Of a stretch of DNA of 64,000 bases, positions 12,189-25,195 are shown one piece after another. The notes under the pieces are model-generated. The model made no database searches and was not told the DNA's origin. It saw nothing but the letters and a program-made list of their open reading frames with translations. Positions within the stretch are counted from its first letter, which is position 1, and every line of letters begins with the position of its first letter. Both the position numbers and the translations under genes were made by a program. The stretch is from Diospyros lotus (taxonomy: Eukaryota; Streptophyta; Magnoliopsida; Ericales; Ebenaceae): positions 5,089,001-5,153,000 of the forward strand of contig NC_068350.1 in the NCBI RefSeq assembly GCF_014633365.1. The letters run 5' to 3'.

Positions 12189-15100
12189 TTAGGTTTATAA
12201 TTAACATATAAAACCAACCAATCTCTTGAGGGCATGGAAGAGATTGGTAAAATAAAGGTGGATTGGGGATTGATATGTTGTTGGAATGTGAAAGATTGTT
12301 TATGAGAAGGATTTGGCTAAGTATTAATTTGACTAGAAGGCCGTGGGTTTGGAAGGAATGAAGAAAGGTTCAATGGCTTGAGGAGAAAGTCACTTTCTAG
12401 TAATTTAATGATTTATTTAAGTGGATAGATCTTATCCAATTCTTTGATATGATATGGGGTGGAAAAGACTTTTGAGAGAGATATATAACATATATCCAAA
12501 AATCACATAAATATGAGATTTTTTGACCCCTAGCTGTCAAACATCAACATGAAGTTGACAAATTTTGCTAAACTTTTAGAATGGTACACTAAATAAGTCA
12601 GTCACTTTAGTTGTCCAAACTTGTGTCCAGTAAACTCAACAGTTCCTGAAAATCTTTAATCAGCCAAATAACATGAAAAATATCACATCTAAAGAATTAA
12701 ATTTTATTTTTAGTGTTTGACATACTATATTTTTTTTATAAAATTGAATTATATGGTACAATCATTAAAATATGTTTTTATCACTTTTCCATGAAAAATT
12801 ATATTTAGGGGAGATAATTTTTATTTTCCATGTAAGTTGAAAAATAATTTTCTTTCCACTTAAATATTATCAGACACACCCTAAGTTAATGATCGATAAC
12901 CAATCTAAAATTTTACCTGGACTGTAACGCCTAGTTGTTTCTGCCATTTATTTTAAAAAATAAATAGAAAAAATATGGGTTTTCTTAAAATAAGTAATGA
13001 TATTTAGTTCTCATATTTTAACATGAGATCTAAGTGTACATCAAAACCATTAATTATCATGGAAAATCCAATGATTTCTTTTGGGATTATTGTCCTTGTG
13101 TGATTTTTCGTCACTTGTGTTCTTGATTTTGACAAAAAAAAATTACAAGTGAAGATTTTTAACTCATATAATTAAACTCACGACCTACTGGTATAAATCT
13201 GAATTTATCATAACTTAATTACTTGACATGTGCCCTGCGGACAATCCAATAACTTCCCTTATCGGTTACCTTGTTGTACAACTTGGTGCGTTCGATAATT
13301 GATTCAATTTTTTTTTTTAAATAATTTTATGTGTCTTTTTCTTACCAAGTTTTTCGTCTAAAACATGAACTTGATTCCATTCATTAAATTATGTGTTCAA
13401 AACTCCCTTGATATTAATTATCTTGCAATTAAAAAAATTTACAACAATATTAACACATTATGATGAAAGTAAAATAAAACCCATGTCAAATATTTAAAAA
13501 TTAAACAAAAAAAATTATTCCTATATTATCAAAATAATATATAAATAATATTAAAATATTAGACGTCAACTCCCTTTTCTCACGAGAAAATTGTAAAAAC
13601 TAATCACATCTCAAATAGAAAATTTGGCCTTATTCTTTTTACTATTTTATGTCGTTTTTAATTTTTTAAAAGATTGAAAACATGTTTATTTTTATATTTT
13701 TAAAAATATATTTTTGAAAAAAAAAAAACCACAGAAAATGCTACTGACAAAAAAAAATATTTTTTCAACAATCTCAAATAGCCACTTAAAATACAAAACT
13801 AAAAATAAATTAAAATTTAAAACTCAAAACTGAAACATAAAAAAAAAAAATAATAATAACCCTTCGCTTTTAACCCCTTCCATAGAAAAAAAAAAATTTA
13901 CTCTCTCAAACAAACTAATTACACTCTAGAGTTACTTTTACCAGTGCACTTTCATTAGACAGTTAAACTTGATTATGGATGCAGTTTCAGTTTTGAATTT
14001 TTTAGCCAATTTTCAGTTCATATCTAGCTTAATATGTTCTACTCACAACCATAATCGAAACTAATATCTAAAGTGACTATAGAGTGTAATTAATTTATTT
14101 AAAAGTATAAAAATATTTTTTTTATAAAAGAGTTAAAAATGATTACGTCAATTTGTTTTGATTATTATTATGTTTTTTTAATATTTAAAATGAAATAAGA
14201 ATAAAAGACAACATAATTTTATTTAAAAAAAAATTTAAGCAGTTCAACTAGTTCGATTTAGCTAGTTCCTTGGTTTAACCATGGTTGGTGTAAAACAATT
14301 TGTTGAGCTTTTGACAAGCATTTTTTTTTTTTATTGTAAACAAAATGAATTTTTTAACCAATTCTTAGTTCAGCTGATCCAATCGACTAATCCGATCTAA
14401 TTCTAATAACATTGATAATTACAAATTTAAATAATCGACTAATTCGATCTCATTCTAACAACATTAATAATTATAAATACAAATAACAACGTCGTAAACA
14501 TGTTGACAATGTACGTAGTTCACTTTCTGAGTGAATGAATGCAATGTTTGATAGTCCAATAAATTTTTTTTAAAAATATATAAAAAAATGTTTCATGATG
14601 GAGAGTGCGTACGTAATACTCCATCACCAATCTCTCTCTGCTCTTTAGATATTTAATTTGTCTTGATTTTTTTTGAATATAAAAATAAATAATAATGGAA
14701 TTAACCTATTGCTACTATACCATACAATAGGTACTTTTATCCCACAAATGACACTCACTTGTGTGCAACAAGTGAAAGTTTTATATATTAAAGGGCAAAG
14801 AGGAAAATAAAAAATTTAAATCTTCTTGTGAATTTGTAAATTTATCAAAAATTTTAAATTTAATAATTATATTTCAATTGACTTAATTGAGCATAATTTT
14901 ATCAAATATTTGAAATCAATTAATTTGAGATATGTGTGTAATTATTGATGTGACATGCAATATATCAATAGGATTCATATATATATATATATATATATAA
15001 TAAAAAAATAAAATTATACACGTGTATTCTACTTATATATATATTTATGATAAATGATTTGTGATGTCAGCAATGATATGTGTCTTTTAAATTGATTTGG

Positions 15101-15821
15101 GTATTGATAAAATTATATCAAATTTAGCTAAGTGGGATATAATTGTCAAAATTAAAACTTTTGAATAAATTTACAAATTCACGAAAAAGTTGATTTTTTT
15201 TTGTTTTTGCTATTTACAAGAACTTTTGTACTAAAAATGCAATTAAAACATTATAACTTTATTTTTAATCACGCTTAACCACAAAATTATTGGTCATGGG
15301 TTAAATTTACATAGATTTATATTTAAAAAAAAAAATTAATTTTGAACAACTTAGCCTTTAAAATTTTTAAACTGAATAAAATCAAAAAGTTAAAGAGCTG
15401 AATTTGTCTTTTTATTCTTAAAGAATTCATAAAATATCATTTTTTTCTCTAGCAAAATAACGTAGTTGGGCCTGTTTGTGGGAACCACACAAAATGAATT
15501 GGGCTTCCTTTTTAGTTATGGCCCAAACATTTTGATGAAGAAAAAATTATGAAAATGGCATGGAGTTGAATTGATTGATTGAGAGACTACTAATTATTTA
15601 TTACTTGATTTCAATGTGATTATTATGTGATAAATACAAATTTCATATGACATATTTGCCCCTGGACTTTCTCAAACTCTTGTTGACGCATGGAAGGGGT
15701 TTTATAAGTCACATGACACCACTTTTAATTATAAGAGAAAGAGCACGATTAAATGACTTTCTTGTCAATTTACATGTTATTAATTATCAATCTTCATAAA
15801 ATGGGAATCCGTTTTGGGTGA

Positions 15822-15854
<33 letters not shown>

Positions 15855-16312
15855 TGATTTTTGTTTTAATTCATTACAGTTAGACCCTCCAAGGTTTAGA
15901 AATATATTGGATAATAATAATGATAAAATGAGTTGTTCAGCCATTTGAAATTAAATTAAAATTAAAATCTTATCCGTTTCTACTAATCTTATTCTTATTG
16001 CTATGTAACCAAAATCAAAAATTGAAAAAAACTCTTATCAAAAACAAGGCGATGGATGGCTGTTGAATTTAAATTATCATCATTTTTCTTTTATTAAATA
16101 TTATTATCATTAAGAAAAAAAAACAAAAAATAATTACAACCTATAGCCAGCCAATTTTGAATAATTATCAAGATTAATTTTCAAAATTCATCAAAAAGAA
16201 AAAGTTCAATTTTGAAGAGGCAAATGGATGGATAATTTCAGTTTGATAATTGGGTAGTAGATGATTGGTATGGATTTGGATTGTTTATCTACATTTCTTT
16301 CTACAGAACTAG
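12189..16312. other. Upstream region of unit A, no gene
   Basis: AT-rich spacer with no convincing coding region. It holds AT microsatellites at about 14967-14998 and 15826-15848. At 12661-12881 it carries about 220 bp not shared with unit B. It keeps the single CTCACTTG site near 14755 that corresponds to the hAT insertion point of unit B. Confidence 0.6.
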
Positions 16313-16319
16313 TATAAAT
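16313..16319 (+). promoter_or_regulatory. TATA box of beta-galactosidase A
   Basis: TATAAAT lies about 110 bp upstream of the start codon and is conserved at 33928-33934 before the second copy. Confidence 0.6.
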
Positions 16320-16425
16320 TCAAGGGTACGTGCATGGACATTTCCCCACATATAGCTAGCCATATAGCTATAGCCATAACTGTAGGCTTCTTGTTCCCCT
16401 TCTCCAGAGCAACGTAACATTGGGA

Positions 16426-19400
16426 ATGGGGAGTTATAGTAGAGTTTTGGGTTTGGCTTTACTTTGCTATTGTCTTCTTTCTTCTTATTCTTTTTTTTCG
16501 GTTGATGCTCTCGACGTTTCGTATGACGACAAGGCGCTCACCATCGATGGAGAGAGAAGAATCATCATCTCGGGCTCCATCCATTACCCTCGCAGTACAC
16601 CCGAAGTATATTTACATATATATATATATATATATGCGCTTCATCCCTTGCTTAAAATCTCTATGTATATATGTAAAGCATTTGCATGAATATTGTTTTG
16701 CAGATGTGGCCTGATTTGATCAAGAAAGCAAAGGAGGGAGGGCTCAATGCTATCGAGACTTATATTTTTTGGAACGTTCACGAGCCATTGTATCGTCAGG
16801 TTTAAATTTTATTCTTAAAAATATCTCAAATTAATCTTTAATGAGTCCTTTTAATTTTAGATCAATTTCTTCTACTAACATATATTCTCTTCAAAATAGT
16901 ATGATTTTTCAGGCAACTTGGATTTCATTAGATTCATAAGAGTTGTCCAAGACTACGGGCTCTATGCTATTTTGCGAATTGGACCATATGTTTGTGCTGA
17001 ATGGAATTATGGGTATGTTAAAATCTTAATTTTTTAATTCATTTGATAGTAATTTTTAACCCAGCGATAGCTAACTAAAATTATTTTTCTTCTGTATTTA
17101 TTGCTCAGAGGATTTCCTGTATGGTTGCATAACATGCCAAACATGACATTCAGAACTAACAATAAAGTGTTTGAGGTATATATATGTATGGATGTAAATT
17201 TTGAAATACAATGAATTATTTATTTTCATTTTGAATTTGTTAATTATTTATTTGAATTGTAGGAGGAGATGAAAACTTTTACAACTTTAATCATCGAAAT
17301 GGTTCGGAAAGAACATTTATTTGCCTCACAAGGAGGACCTATAATCCTTTCACAGGTTTAATTGCTTTTTATTACACATATGTTGATCATATTGCTTTTC
17401 TCAATGTTTTAAATATCTGGGTAATTGTTTTCCTTTTTTTTTTTTTGTAAAAAAATAGCTTGAGAATGAGTATGGAAATGTCAAGAGCAAATATGGAAAT
17501 GATGGAAAAGAATACATAAACTGGTGTGCTGATCTTGCTGAATCCTACAAAGTTGGTGTTCCATGGATCATGTGCCAAGAATGGGATGCTCCCGAGGGCA
17601 TGGTATTACCCTTTACATTAATTAAATGCTCATTAAATTTCATTTATTTTTCAGGTTTTCTCAACATTATGTTTAATTTTGGTTTTTTTTTTTCCCCACA
17701 GATTAATACCTGCAATGGATATTATTGTGACCAATTCTACCCTAATCATGGCATGCCTAAGATGTGGACTGAAAATTGGACTGGCTGGTACTTATAACTG
17801 TTATATTTTGTATAATTATATTAATATTTTGATTAAATTATCTTGTTACTTTTATCATTGATTAATTTAGGTTTAAGAATTGGGGAAGTAAATATCCACG
17901 TCGAACTGCTGAGGATCTTGCTTTTGCGGTTGCTCGATTTTTTCAATATGGTGGCACGCTACAAAACTATTATATGGTTTGTATCCAAAATTCCTTAATA
18001 AGTATTTGTACTTTATTAAATAAATTGATTAATTTAGTTAAACTTTTTACATTTTTTGTTTTTCTAATTACGTAGTATCATGGTGGTACTAATTTTGGTC
18101 GAACATCTGGTGGTCCCTATATTGCCACATCATATGATTATGATGCGCCTCTCGATGAATATGGTAAAGAAAATTTAAAAAAAGAATTACCAATTATATA
18201 TATACTATTTATTTTTTCTGTATTGTTTTAAAAAAACTTATGTTGTTTTTATCAGGTAATTTAAATCAACCTAAATGGGGACATCTTAAGAATCTGCACA
18301 CCCTCTTAAGATCAATGGAAGAGACTTTGACAAATGGTTTTTCAAGTAACATTGAGTATGGTAACATGTTGACTGTAAGTTTTTGAACATCTTTTCCTCC
18401 CTCTTTTTTTTTTTTTTTTTCCTTATATCACAAATCAAGTTAATTGATACTAAAATGATTTTTTTTTTTTTTTCCCATCTTTGCAGGTAACATCGTACGA
18501 GCATCGCGGCGATAGGGTATGTTTCTTTGGAAATGCAAATGAAACAAATGATGCAACATTTGACTTTGAGGGCGCAACGTACACTGTTCCTGCATGGTCT
18601 GTTAGTATCCTCCCCGATTGCTACACAGAAGTTTACAACACTGCTCGGGTACTTATCGACAACTTTAACATTAATCGAATCCATTAATAATTGTTTTGAT
18701 GAGTTTGACTGCTGATCAATTTGTTTTTATCTGATGTTGAACCTGTATTAGGTTAATGCACAAACATCGGTAATGGTGAAGTTGCGGAATGGAGCTGATG
18801 CATTTCGGGAGCCCTATAATTTGCAGTGGACATGGAGAGCTGAGAAGTTTGAGCATGTCAAGGATGATGATGCTAAAAAGGGTTATCTTCAATTTGATGG
18901 GCTCCTGGATCAGAAGTTTGTATCAAATGACACCAGCGACTATGTGTGGTATATGACCAGGTAATGCCATGATTAATCTTAAAACCATTTCATTATCCGT
19001 TCACATTACCAACATATGAAATGCATTTACCGGGCTAAACTTGCCAATCTCTGCTTGCATGTTTCAGTGTGGACATTGATCACAATGACCCTGCTTGGAG
19101 AGAGGAGGTTACTCTAAAAGTTCACACCAAGGGGCACATACTTCATGTTTTTTTGAACGGGAAGCACGTTGGTAATGTGTCTAAAGTTCGAGTAGTATGT
19201 CTGCCAGATTGTTATTGAGCATGATTGTGAAACAATGATCTTGTTGCAGGATCTCAAGCAGCAAAAGATGGACATTGGACTTTTGATTTTTTGACGAAAT
19301 TTAGGATGAAAAATGGGAAGAACGCACTATCTTTGCTTAGTGTTACTAATGGACTGCAAGTGAGAATTAAGAATCTTAAGTTCACTGTCACGCATGTTAT

Positions 19401-20554
19401 ATCAAACAACCAATTCAATATTTTTTCATGTTTTGTTGCGTAGAACTACGGCGCGTTCTTTGACAAAGAGCAACATGGAATTCTTGGACCAGTGAAGTTG
19501 ATTGGGGGTGACAATCAGGTTAAGCATCTTGATGAGCATGGATGGACCTATAAAGTTGATCTCAATGGAATCGGGAAGGGCCTTTACATGAAGGACACCA
19601 GGTACAATAGGAATTGGAAGGTGGAGAATCTTCCTACAAACAGGATGTTTGTTTGGTACAAGGTGATTCAACAAATTTTGTCTGCTAATTCTGCAATGAC
19701 CCTATTGTTTATGTTGTCATATCAAGACATTCTTACATGAAAATTAAGAGTTCTTTTGTTTGTTGTAGACAACCTTCAAGGCTCCAATGGGTGATGATCC
19801 AGTTGTTCTTGATTTGCTTGGCATGGGGAAGGGAATAGCTTGGGTGAATGGCTTCAACATTGGAAGATACTGGCCAAGTTACTTTGCCGATGATAATGGC
19901 TGTGATTTCAAGTGTGACTATCGTGGGAAGTACGGTAGTAACAAATGCTTAACAGGCTGTGGGGAGTCCTCTCAGAGATGGTAGCTAATAGACTATTTTC
20001 ATTTACTTGGTTTACTTCAATTTTTTTTTGTCTTTAGAGAGTATCAAGCAGTGCTTTAATCATGTTGTTCTTTTACTAGGTATCACGTGCCTCGCTCAAT
20101 CCTCAATGATGACAATAACTTACTGGTGTTGTTTGAGGAGTTTGGCGGCAATCCTGCCAATGTTGAGGTTCAAACAGTTACTGTTGGAAAGGCTTGTGGA
20201 AATGCCTATGAAGGCAACAAGTTGGAGTTATCTTGCCAGGGAGGAAAAATCATATCAGATGTTAGGTTTGCGAGCTTTGGAGACCCTAAGGGCAGCTGTG
20301 GAGCCTTCCACAAAGGCCATTGCGAGTCACCTAATAGCTTGTCAGTTGTGCAAGAAGTGAGCTGTAACCCTGTTCTTCATTACCATATATATAGTGATTT
20401 GCACATGATTTATTTGTTTTAATTATTTTTTTTGTTTGAATTACAGGCATGCCTTGGCAAAGAGAGCTGCACAATTGATGCCTCTGAGTGGACTTTCCAG
20501 CCTAGCGGTTGCAAGATCCCCACCAAAAGCCTTGCTATTGAGCTTGCATGCTAA
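16426..20554 (+). CDS. Beta-galactosidase A (GH35 with SUEL lectin domain), intact, 18 exons, 830 aa
   Basis: Exons: 16426-16605, 16704-16799, 16900-17012, 17109-17175, 17263-17355, 17459-17602, 17702-17787, 17871-17976, 18076-18163, 18256-18374, 18487-18648, 18752-18960, 19068-19171, 19250-19359, 19444-19662, 19769-19980, 20080-20356, 20447-20554. Phases close to 2493 nt. Seen: signal peptide (about 1-29), GH35 start ([19 protein letters not shown]), acid/base Glu187 in ENEYG, nucleophile Glu255 in [23 protein letters not shown], and a C-terminal SUEL/Gal-lectin domain from about 741 ([15 protein letters not shown]) to the last residue. A secreted enzyme that removes terminal beta-galactose from cell-wall polymers. 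Architecture fits the BGAL7/BGAL15-type plant group. In an intact frame, directly upstream of a broken GDSL gene. Confidence 0.95.
16615..16635 (+). repeat. TA microsatellite in intron 1 of beta-galactosidase A
   Basis: A run of TA dinucleotides in intron 1. The same place in copy B (about 34241-34278) is an AC run followed by a TA run, so the locus has changed since duplication. Confidence 0.75.
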
Positions 20555-21560
20555 ATAGAACGATTTTCTTTCATTTTAAATTTTGTTTTAGCTCATTTAG
20601 TTTATACAAGGTGTTAGTTTTAGCTTATGTAAGGAGAAATGACATTAATTTTGGTTTAGATTGTTCAACATTATCAACTTATTCAAAGTAATTATCAATT
20701 TTTGAGAAATATTAATTCATTTGTTATTGTAATTTTCAATTATCAAGTAATATTACTTTTAAGATTTGTCATCCATTATGTCACTCCTATTTAAGCTGCC
20801 ATTTCCTTTTGTTGTGCTTGGATACTTTGTTGTTGCTAATTATTATAGGGGCACAATTTCTAAAAATACCAGGCAATATTATTAGAGGGGGCACAATTCC
20901 TTAATTGTCACACATCTTTTCTTTTCTTTTTTGTTTTGCATTCATTTATGTTATATCTTCATTAATTACATAATCAGCTTCTTTATATAATAAAAATTCC
21001 CCGAATTTCTGTTTTTGTTTCTTAATTTGTTAACGTTACCATATTCTTATATTAAATTGTTTGTTTAGGATGTGCTCTTGGTGACAATAATGGTTTTATA
21101 TTCTTCTATAAACATGGTTTTATCTTGAAAGATTTAGGGGGGGGGAAAGTTATAAACACAGTAATATTTCTCAACCAATTTTTTTTTTTGGGGGGGGTGA
21201 AGATACTATTTTCCTTGAAAACAATAGGCTTGTAGGTGGGCTGAAGAGATGAATTAAATGAACGCCAGCTTCGGTTGGTATCAGAGGCAGAGCCCCAAAA
21301 CCCCAAGCCTGCAACAGGTATTAAACACCCTGTACCCTCTCCCTATTTCAGAGCACATCTTCATGCATCTTTATCTTCAAGAAGAAGGTGGTTGCTTCTT
21401 CACAAAGAGAGTTGATGATTTCGTTCCAAGATTCTGACCATCAACTACTAGCAGTTTTCCTTAAATTCTTCTCCCCCCCGGGGTCATCCACATTATTCAT
21501 TCACAATTTCCCTCTCTTATCTGTGGCTGAGTTTCACTATTGAAGCAAAGGGAAAAGACC
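20555..21560. other. Spacer between beta-galactosidase A and GDSL A
   Basis: 3' flank of the beta-galactosidase and leader of the GDSL gene. It contains G runs at about 21138-21146 and a T-to-G homopolymer switch at about 21180-21198, plus a C run at 21473-21478. No other gene is seen. Confidence 0.5.
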
Positions 21561-21933
21561 ATGGGGTTCACAAGTTTTCTCTTGGGTGTCTTTCTTGCTT
21601 TTGCTATGGCTCCCCCTATGGCTAATGGGGACGCCATTGTTCCCATATTGTGTATCTTTGGGGATTCTGTAGTTGATGTGGGAAACAATAACAACCTCAC
21701 TACACTGATCAAGACAAACTTCCCTCCTTACGGAAAGGACTTCGTCACCCACAAACCTACCGGGAGGTTCTGCAACGGAAAGCTTGCTACAGACTTCACT
21801 GGTATCTTATTTCCCGGATAAACAGTACTCTCTCTCTCTCTCTCTCTCATTTCTGTTTGCTTAATATCCTTGTGTAACAGCTGAGTACCTTGGATTCACT
21901 TCATATCCTCCAGCATATCTCAGCCAGGACGCC

Positions 21934-22214
21934 TGTTGCGGAAATCTACTACAAAACAGTGGGTTAGTACTCAATTGAAATCAAACCAAAACAACCGAAT
22001 GCAAGAATAAATCAAGGCAGAAAAATAAACTCCCTGTTTCTGCTATAAAGGCAGTCACGAAGACTGCTCCAAGGCTTAGATTTGGGCTCGTCCAAAACAC
22101 CATTTAGGTAACGCCAACAAATAGGGACACCAAGCCACAAAGAAGCTCAAACCCCCCAAGAACAAACCCTCAAACCCACGCAAGCCTCTCGGTCAAGCAC
22201 ATGGACACCCAACA
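21934..22214. mobile_element. 281-bp solo LTR inside GDSL A exon 2
   Basis: Starts TGTTG and ends CAACA and is flanked by the direct repeat ACGCC (21929-21933 and 22215-22219). Copy B has the uninterrupted site with one ACGCC (near 39530). This is the signature of an LTR retrotransposon insertion reduced to one LTR by recombination. The strand is not certain. Confidence 0.82.
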
Positions 22215-23837
22215 ACGCCAAAGGAAATAACCTCTTGACCGGTGCCAACTTCGCGTCAGCTGGTTCTGGTTATTTTGACAGGACAGCAAAGTTCTATGTA
22301 GATAACCAAAGAAACTCAAAACTCTTTGTGTGTATGTGTGTGTGCAAGTAAGCTGATTACTGGAAGATATTGTCGTAAGAGTAACTTGCGTTGCAACTGT
22401 TTTGTTTTTGTAGCGCGCTCTCTCACTCACACAGCAGCTTGCATACTACAAGGAATATCAAGACAAAGTTGTGAGGATGGTAGGAAAAGCCAGAGCTAAT
22501 TCCATGTTCTCGGGCGGAATCCATCTCCTGAGTGCAGGAAGCAGCGACTTCGTTCAGAACTACTACATCAACCACATGCTCAACAGAGCCTATTCAGCCG
22601 ATCAGTTCTTAGACATTCTGATGAGAGCCTATTCTACTTTTGTCCAGGTTTTGCTTCGTACCCTCCACCGAAATGGTAATAAGCATATATGTTGATACAT
22701 ATTACCAAGTATTTTAGTAGTTAAATCTATGATAATGCAGAAATAGTTATGCACAAGGAGTAGCATTTACATGCATTTCATGATGCAACTTATTGGGTAT
22801 ATTATCTAATATAGTTTTACAACTTGCTGGCGCTCATCTAAATAGGATAAAAATCAAACCTACACATTGTATTCGGTATAAAACATATGGAATGTAAACA
22901 AATGTTAGTTCATGAGATTTGGCTGTCATGTGAGGTCATCTGGGTTCTGTTCCAGTATCTACTCGCTATCATAGGAGCTTTATGGGCGTTGGCTTGCTGT
23001 GGCAGACTCTAAACACAGACAAATGCACACACCACAGTGTATCTAGTGATCAGTCTGCTGTCTACTGCATCAAGAATTCCTGATCTGCCGGATGCTGATC
23101 AATGGGAAATTGTGGGTCAGGAAATTGTGCTAATGTGTTTATGTCTACTCCAAATAACTGACCAACAAATTGTGCGCGTTTATGCCTAGTAAAAGAGCTG
23201 AATAAAAAATTGTGCAATACACATTAATCTGAACTTGACAGGGATGAGGGTATATGAATCCAGTTGGGATAATGACCTGATACTCTGTTAAGCCTACCTT
23301 GATTTGGAATTTCAACACCAAGGAAATTAATCTATTGATGTGTCAACCATGAAACACTTGACCAGTCACACAAATTTCTAATTTGAAATGGTTTTACACA
23401 ATCTTGATAGAAAACTCCATTATGTACAAACTCCAAAGACGAACAGCATGAGCATTTTTCACATCAAATCCTACCTTTTCAACAGACTCTCTATGGCCTG
23501 GGAGGAAGGAAGATTAGAGTTACAACCTTACCACCAACTGGATGCTTGCCAGCAGCTATCACACTATTTGGCTCAGGGAGCAACCAATGTGTTGAGAGTC
23601 TGAACCGAGATGCAGTTTCCTTTAAAAATAAGCTAAAGAGCACATCACAAGACTTGCACAGCAAGCTTCCTGGTCTCAAACTTGTTGTCTTTGATATCTA
23701 TTAGCCTCTCCTTGACCTGGTTGCAAAGCCCACCGATAATGGTATATGAATATATATTTTCCATGTTAGGTAGCCAGTAATCTTTCTCACAAAAATACAT
23801 TTTTTATTCTGCCCCCAACCCCAAATTTATTATCAAT

Positions 23838-23854
23838 TTAGTTTTTTTTTTTTT

Positions 23855-23885
<31 letters not shown>

Positions 23886-23886
23886 G
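23838..23886 (+). repeat. Poly-T to poly-G homopolymer junction in GDSL A intron 4
   Basis: About 24 T directly followed by about 22 G, then GGTGGAGGAG. Copy B has a similar but interrupted tract at about 42909-42958. On RNA or single-stranded DNA the G run could form a G-quadruplex. Its exact length is unreliable in most assemblies. Confidence 0.75.
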
Positions 23887-25195
23887 TGGAGGAGATAAGT
23901 GATCATCTTTTACTGATGATAACTAAATATTTTCAAGCATCTACGATAAATATTCTACTTTGATTGCTTCACAAGATTCTGATACGTTTTTTCACTTCCC
24001 TCAGAGTTCTAATTTTCAGAGTTATACTCGGAGCTTGATTCAGAAAAGCTTTTCCCAGAACAAAGAATTTCTCTCTTTTATTCTCAAGAAAATAGAAATG
24101 TAAACTGATTCAAAATTCATCTGCAACTATACATACTAGGGTTTTTTGAATCAAGGAAGGCTTGCTGCGGAACGGGTACAATAGAGACATCCATGCTTTG
24201 CAATGCCAGATCTGTAGGAACATGCTCAAATGCTACAGAGTATGTGTTTTGGGATGGATTTCACCCATCTGAAGCTGCTAATCAAGTCCTAGCACAGGAT
24301 CTTCTTGAACAGGGATTCTCCCTCATCTCTTGAAGAGTAATAGATCCTATAGCAAAACTTGAGAATACCTTCGTTTCCCCTTCTGTTATCTACTTGTACA
24401 TAACTACAGTTGCTATGAGGACTATGTTTCTTTAGGTGGCATTTAGCTGTTCTATTGTTGGTTTTCATGGATTGTAAACTTCAGGTACATGACCCTTCAG
24501 TAAATCTGGTCTGTACCAACCCTTCTATTATCATGAAAAACAGAGAGAAAAAGAAATAGTATGGCTGTATGATGAGTAGTTCATTCATCGTGACTGTATT
24601 TTGCAAAGACAGGTGCCATGGATGGACTAACATGTCAATGGAGAACAAACAATTCTTATGTTCAACCATTGGGTACATTCTAATTATGCTTTCCTGGAAA
24701 GAAAAATGAAAAAACAAAAATTAGGTTTATAACATATAAAACCAACCAATCTCTTCAGGGCATGGAAGAGATTGGTAAAATAGAGGTGGATTGGGGATTT
24801 ATATGTTGTTGGAATGTGGAAGATTGTTTATGAACTAATGAGAAGGATTTGGCTAAGTATTAATCTGACTAGAAGGGTTTGGAAGGAATTAAGAAAGGTT
24901 GGAATGGCTTGAGGAGAAAGTCACTTTCTAGTAATTTGATGATTTATTTAAGTGGATAAATCTTATCCAATTCTTTGATATGATATGGGGCGGAAAAGAT
25001 GGTTGAGAGAGATATAACATATATCCAAAAATCACATAAATATGAGATTCTTTGACCCCTAGCTGTCAAACATCAACATGAAGTAGACAAATTTTGCTAA
25101 ACTTTTAGAATGCTACACTAAATAAGTCAGTCACTTAGTTGTCCAAACTTGTCAGTAAACTCAGAAGTTTCTGGAAATCTTTAATCAACCACAAA

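Larger units (their letters stand above)
21561..24333 (+). pseudogene. GDSL esterase/lipase A, broken by a solo LTR and a stop
   Basis: Exons: 21561-21801, 21881-22297 (containing the solo LTR), 22414-22647, 23486-23741, 24140-24333. Without the insert they sum to 1056 nt, about 351 residues, the normal size of the family. Seen: signal peptide, Block [14 protein letters not shown] (catalytic Ser), the middle blocks (NFASAGSGY, SAGSSDFVQNYYIN, LPPTGCLPAA) and DGFHPSE with catalytic Asp/His. The family hydrolyses acyl esters (cutin, lipids), usually outside the cell. Two lesions: 286 bp added inside exon 2, and an in-frame TAG at 23702-23704 where copy B has CAG. A full-length protein is not expected. 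Confidence 0.88.
12189..24720 (+). repeat. Segmental duplication, unit A
   Basis: The unit begins TTAGGTTTATAA at 12189, and the same text restarts at 24721. Order in the unit: AT-rich upstream region (12189-16400), beta-galactosidase gene, GDSL esterase gene. Similarity to unit B is continuous apart from defined insertions and deletions, including introns and spacers, so this is a DNA-level tandem duplication rather than two old paralogues. Confidence 0.9.

Noticed and set aside
21273..21290. Primer-binding-site-like TTGGTATCAGAGGCAGAGCC upstream of GDSL A
   Set aside because: No LTR end, gag or second LTR around it, and it is shared by both units in the GDSL leader; likely chance or a very old remnant.
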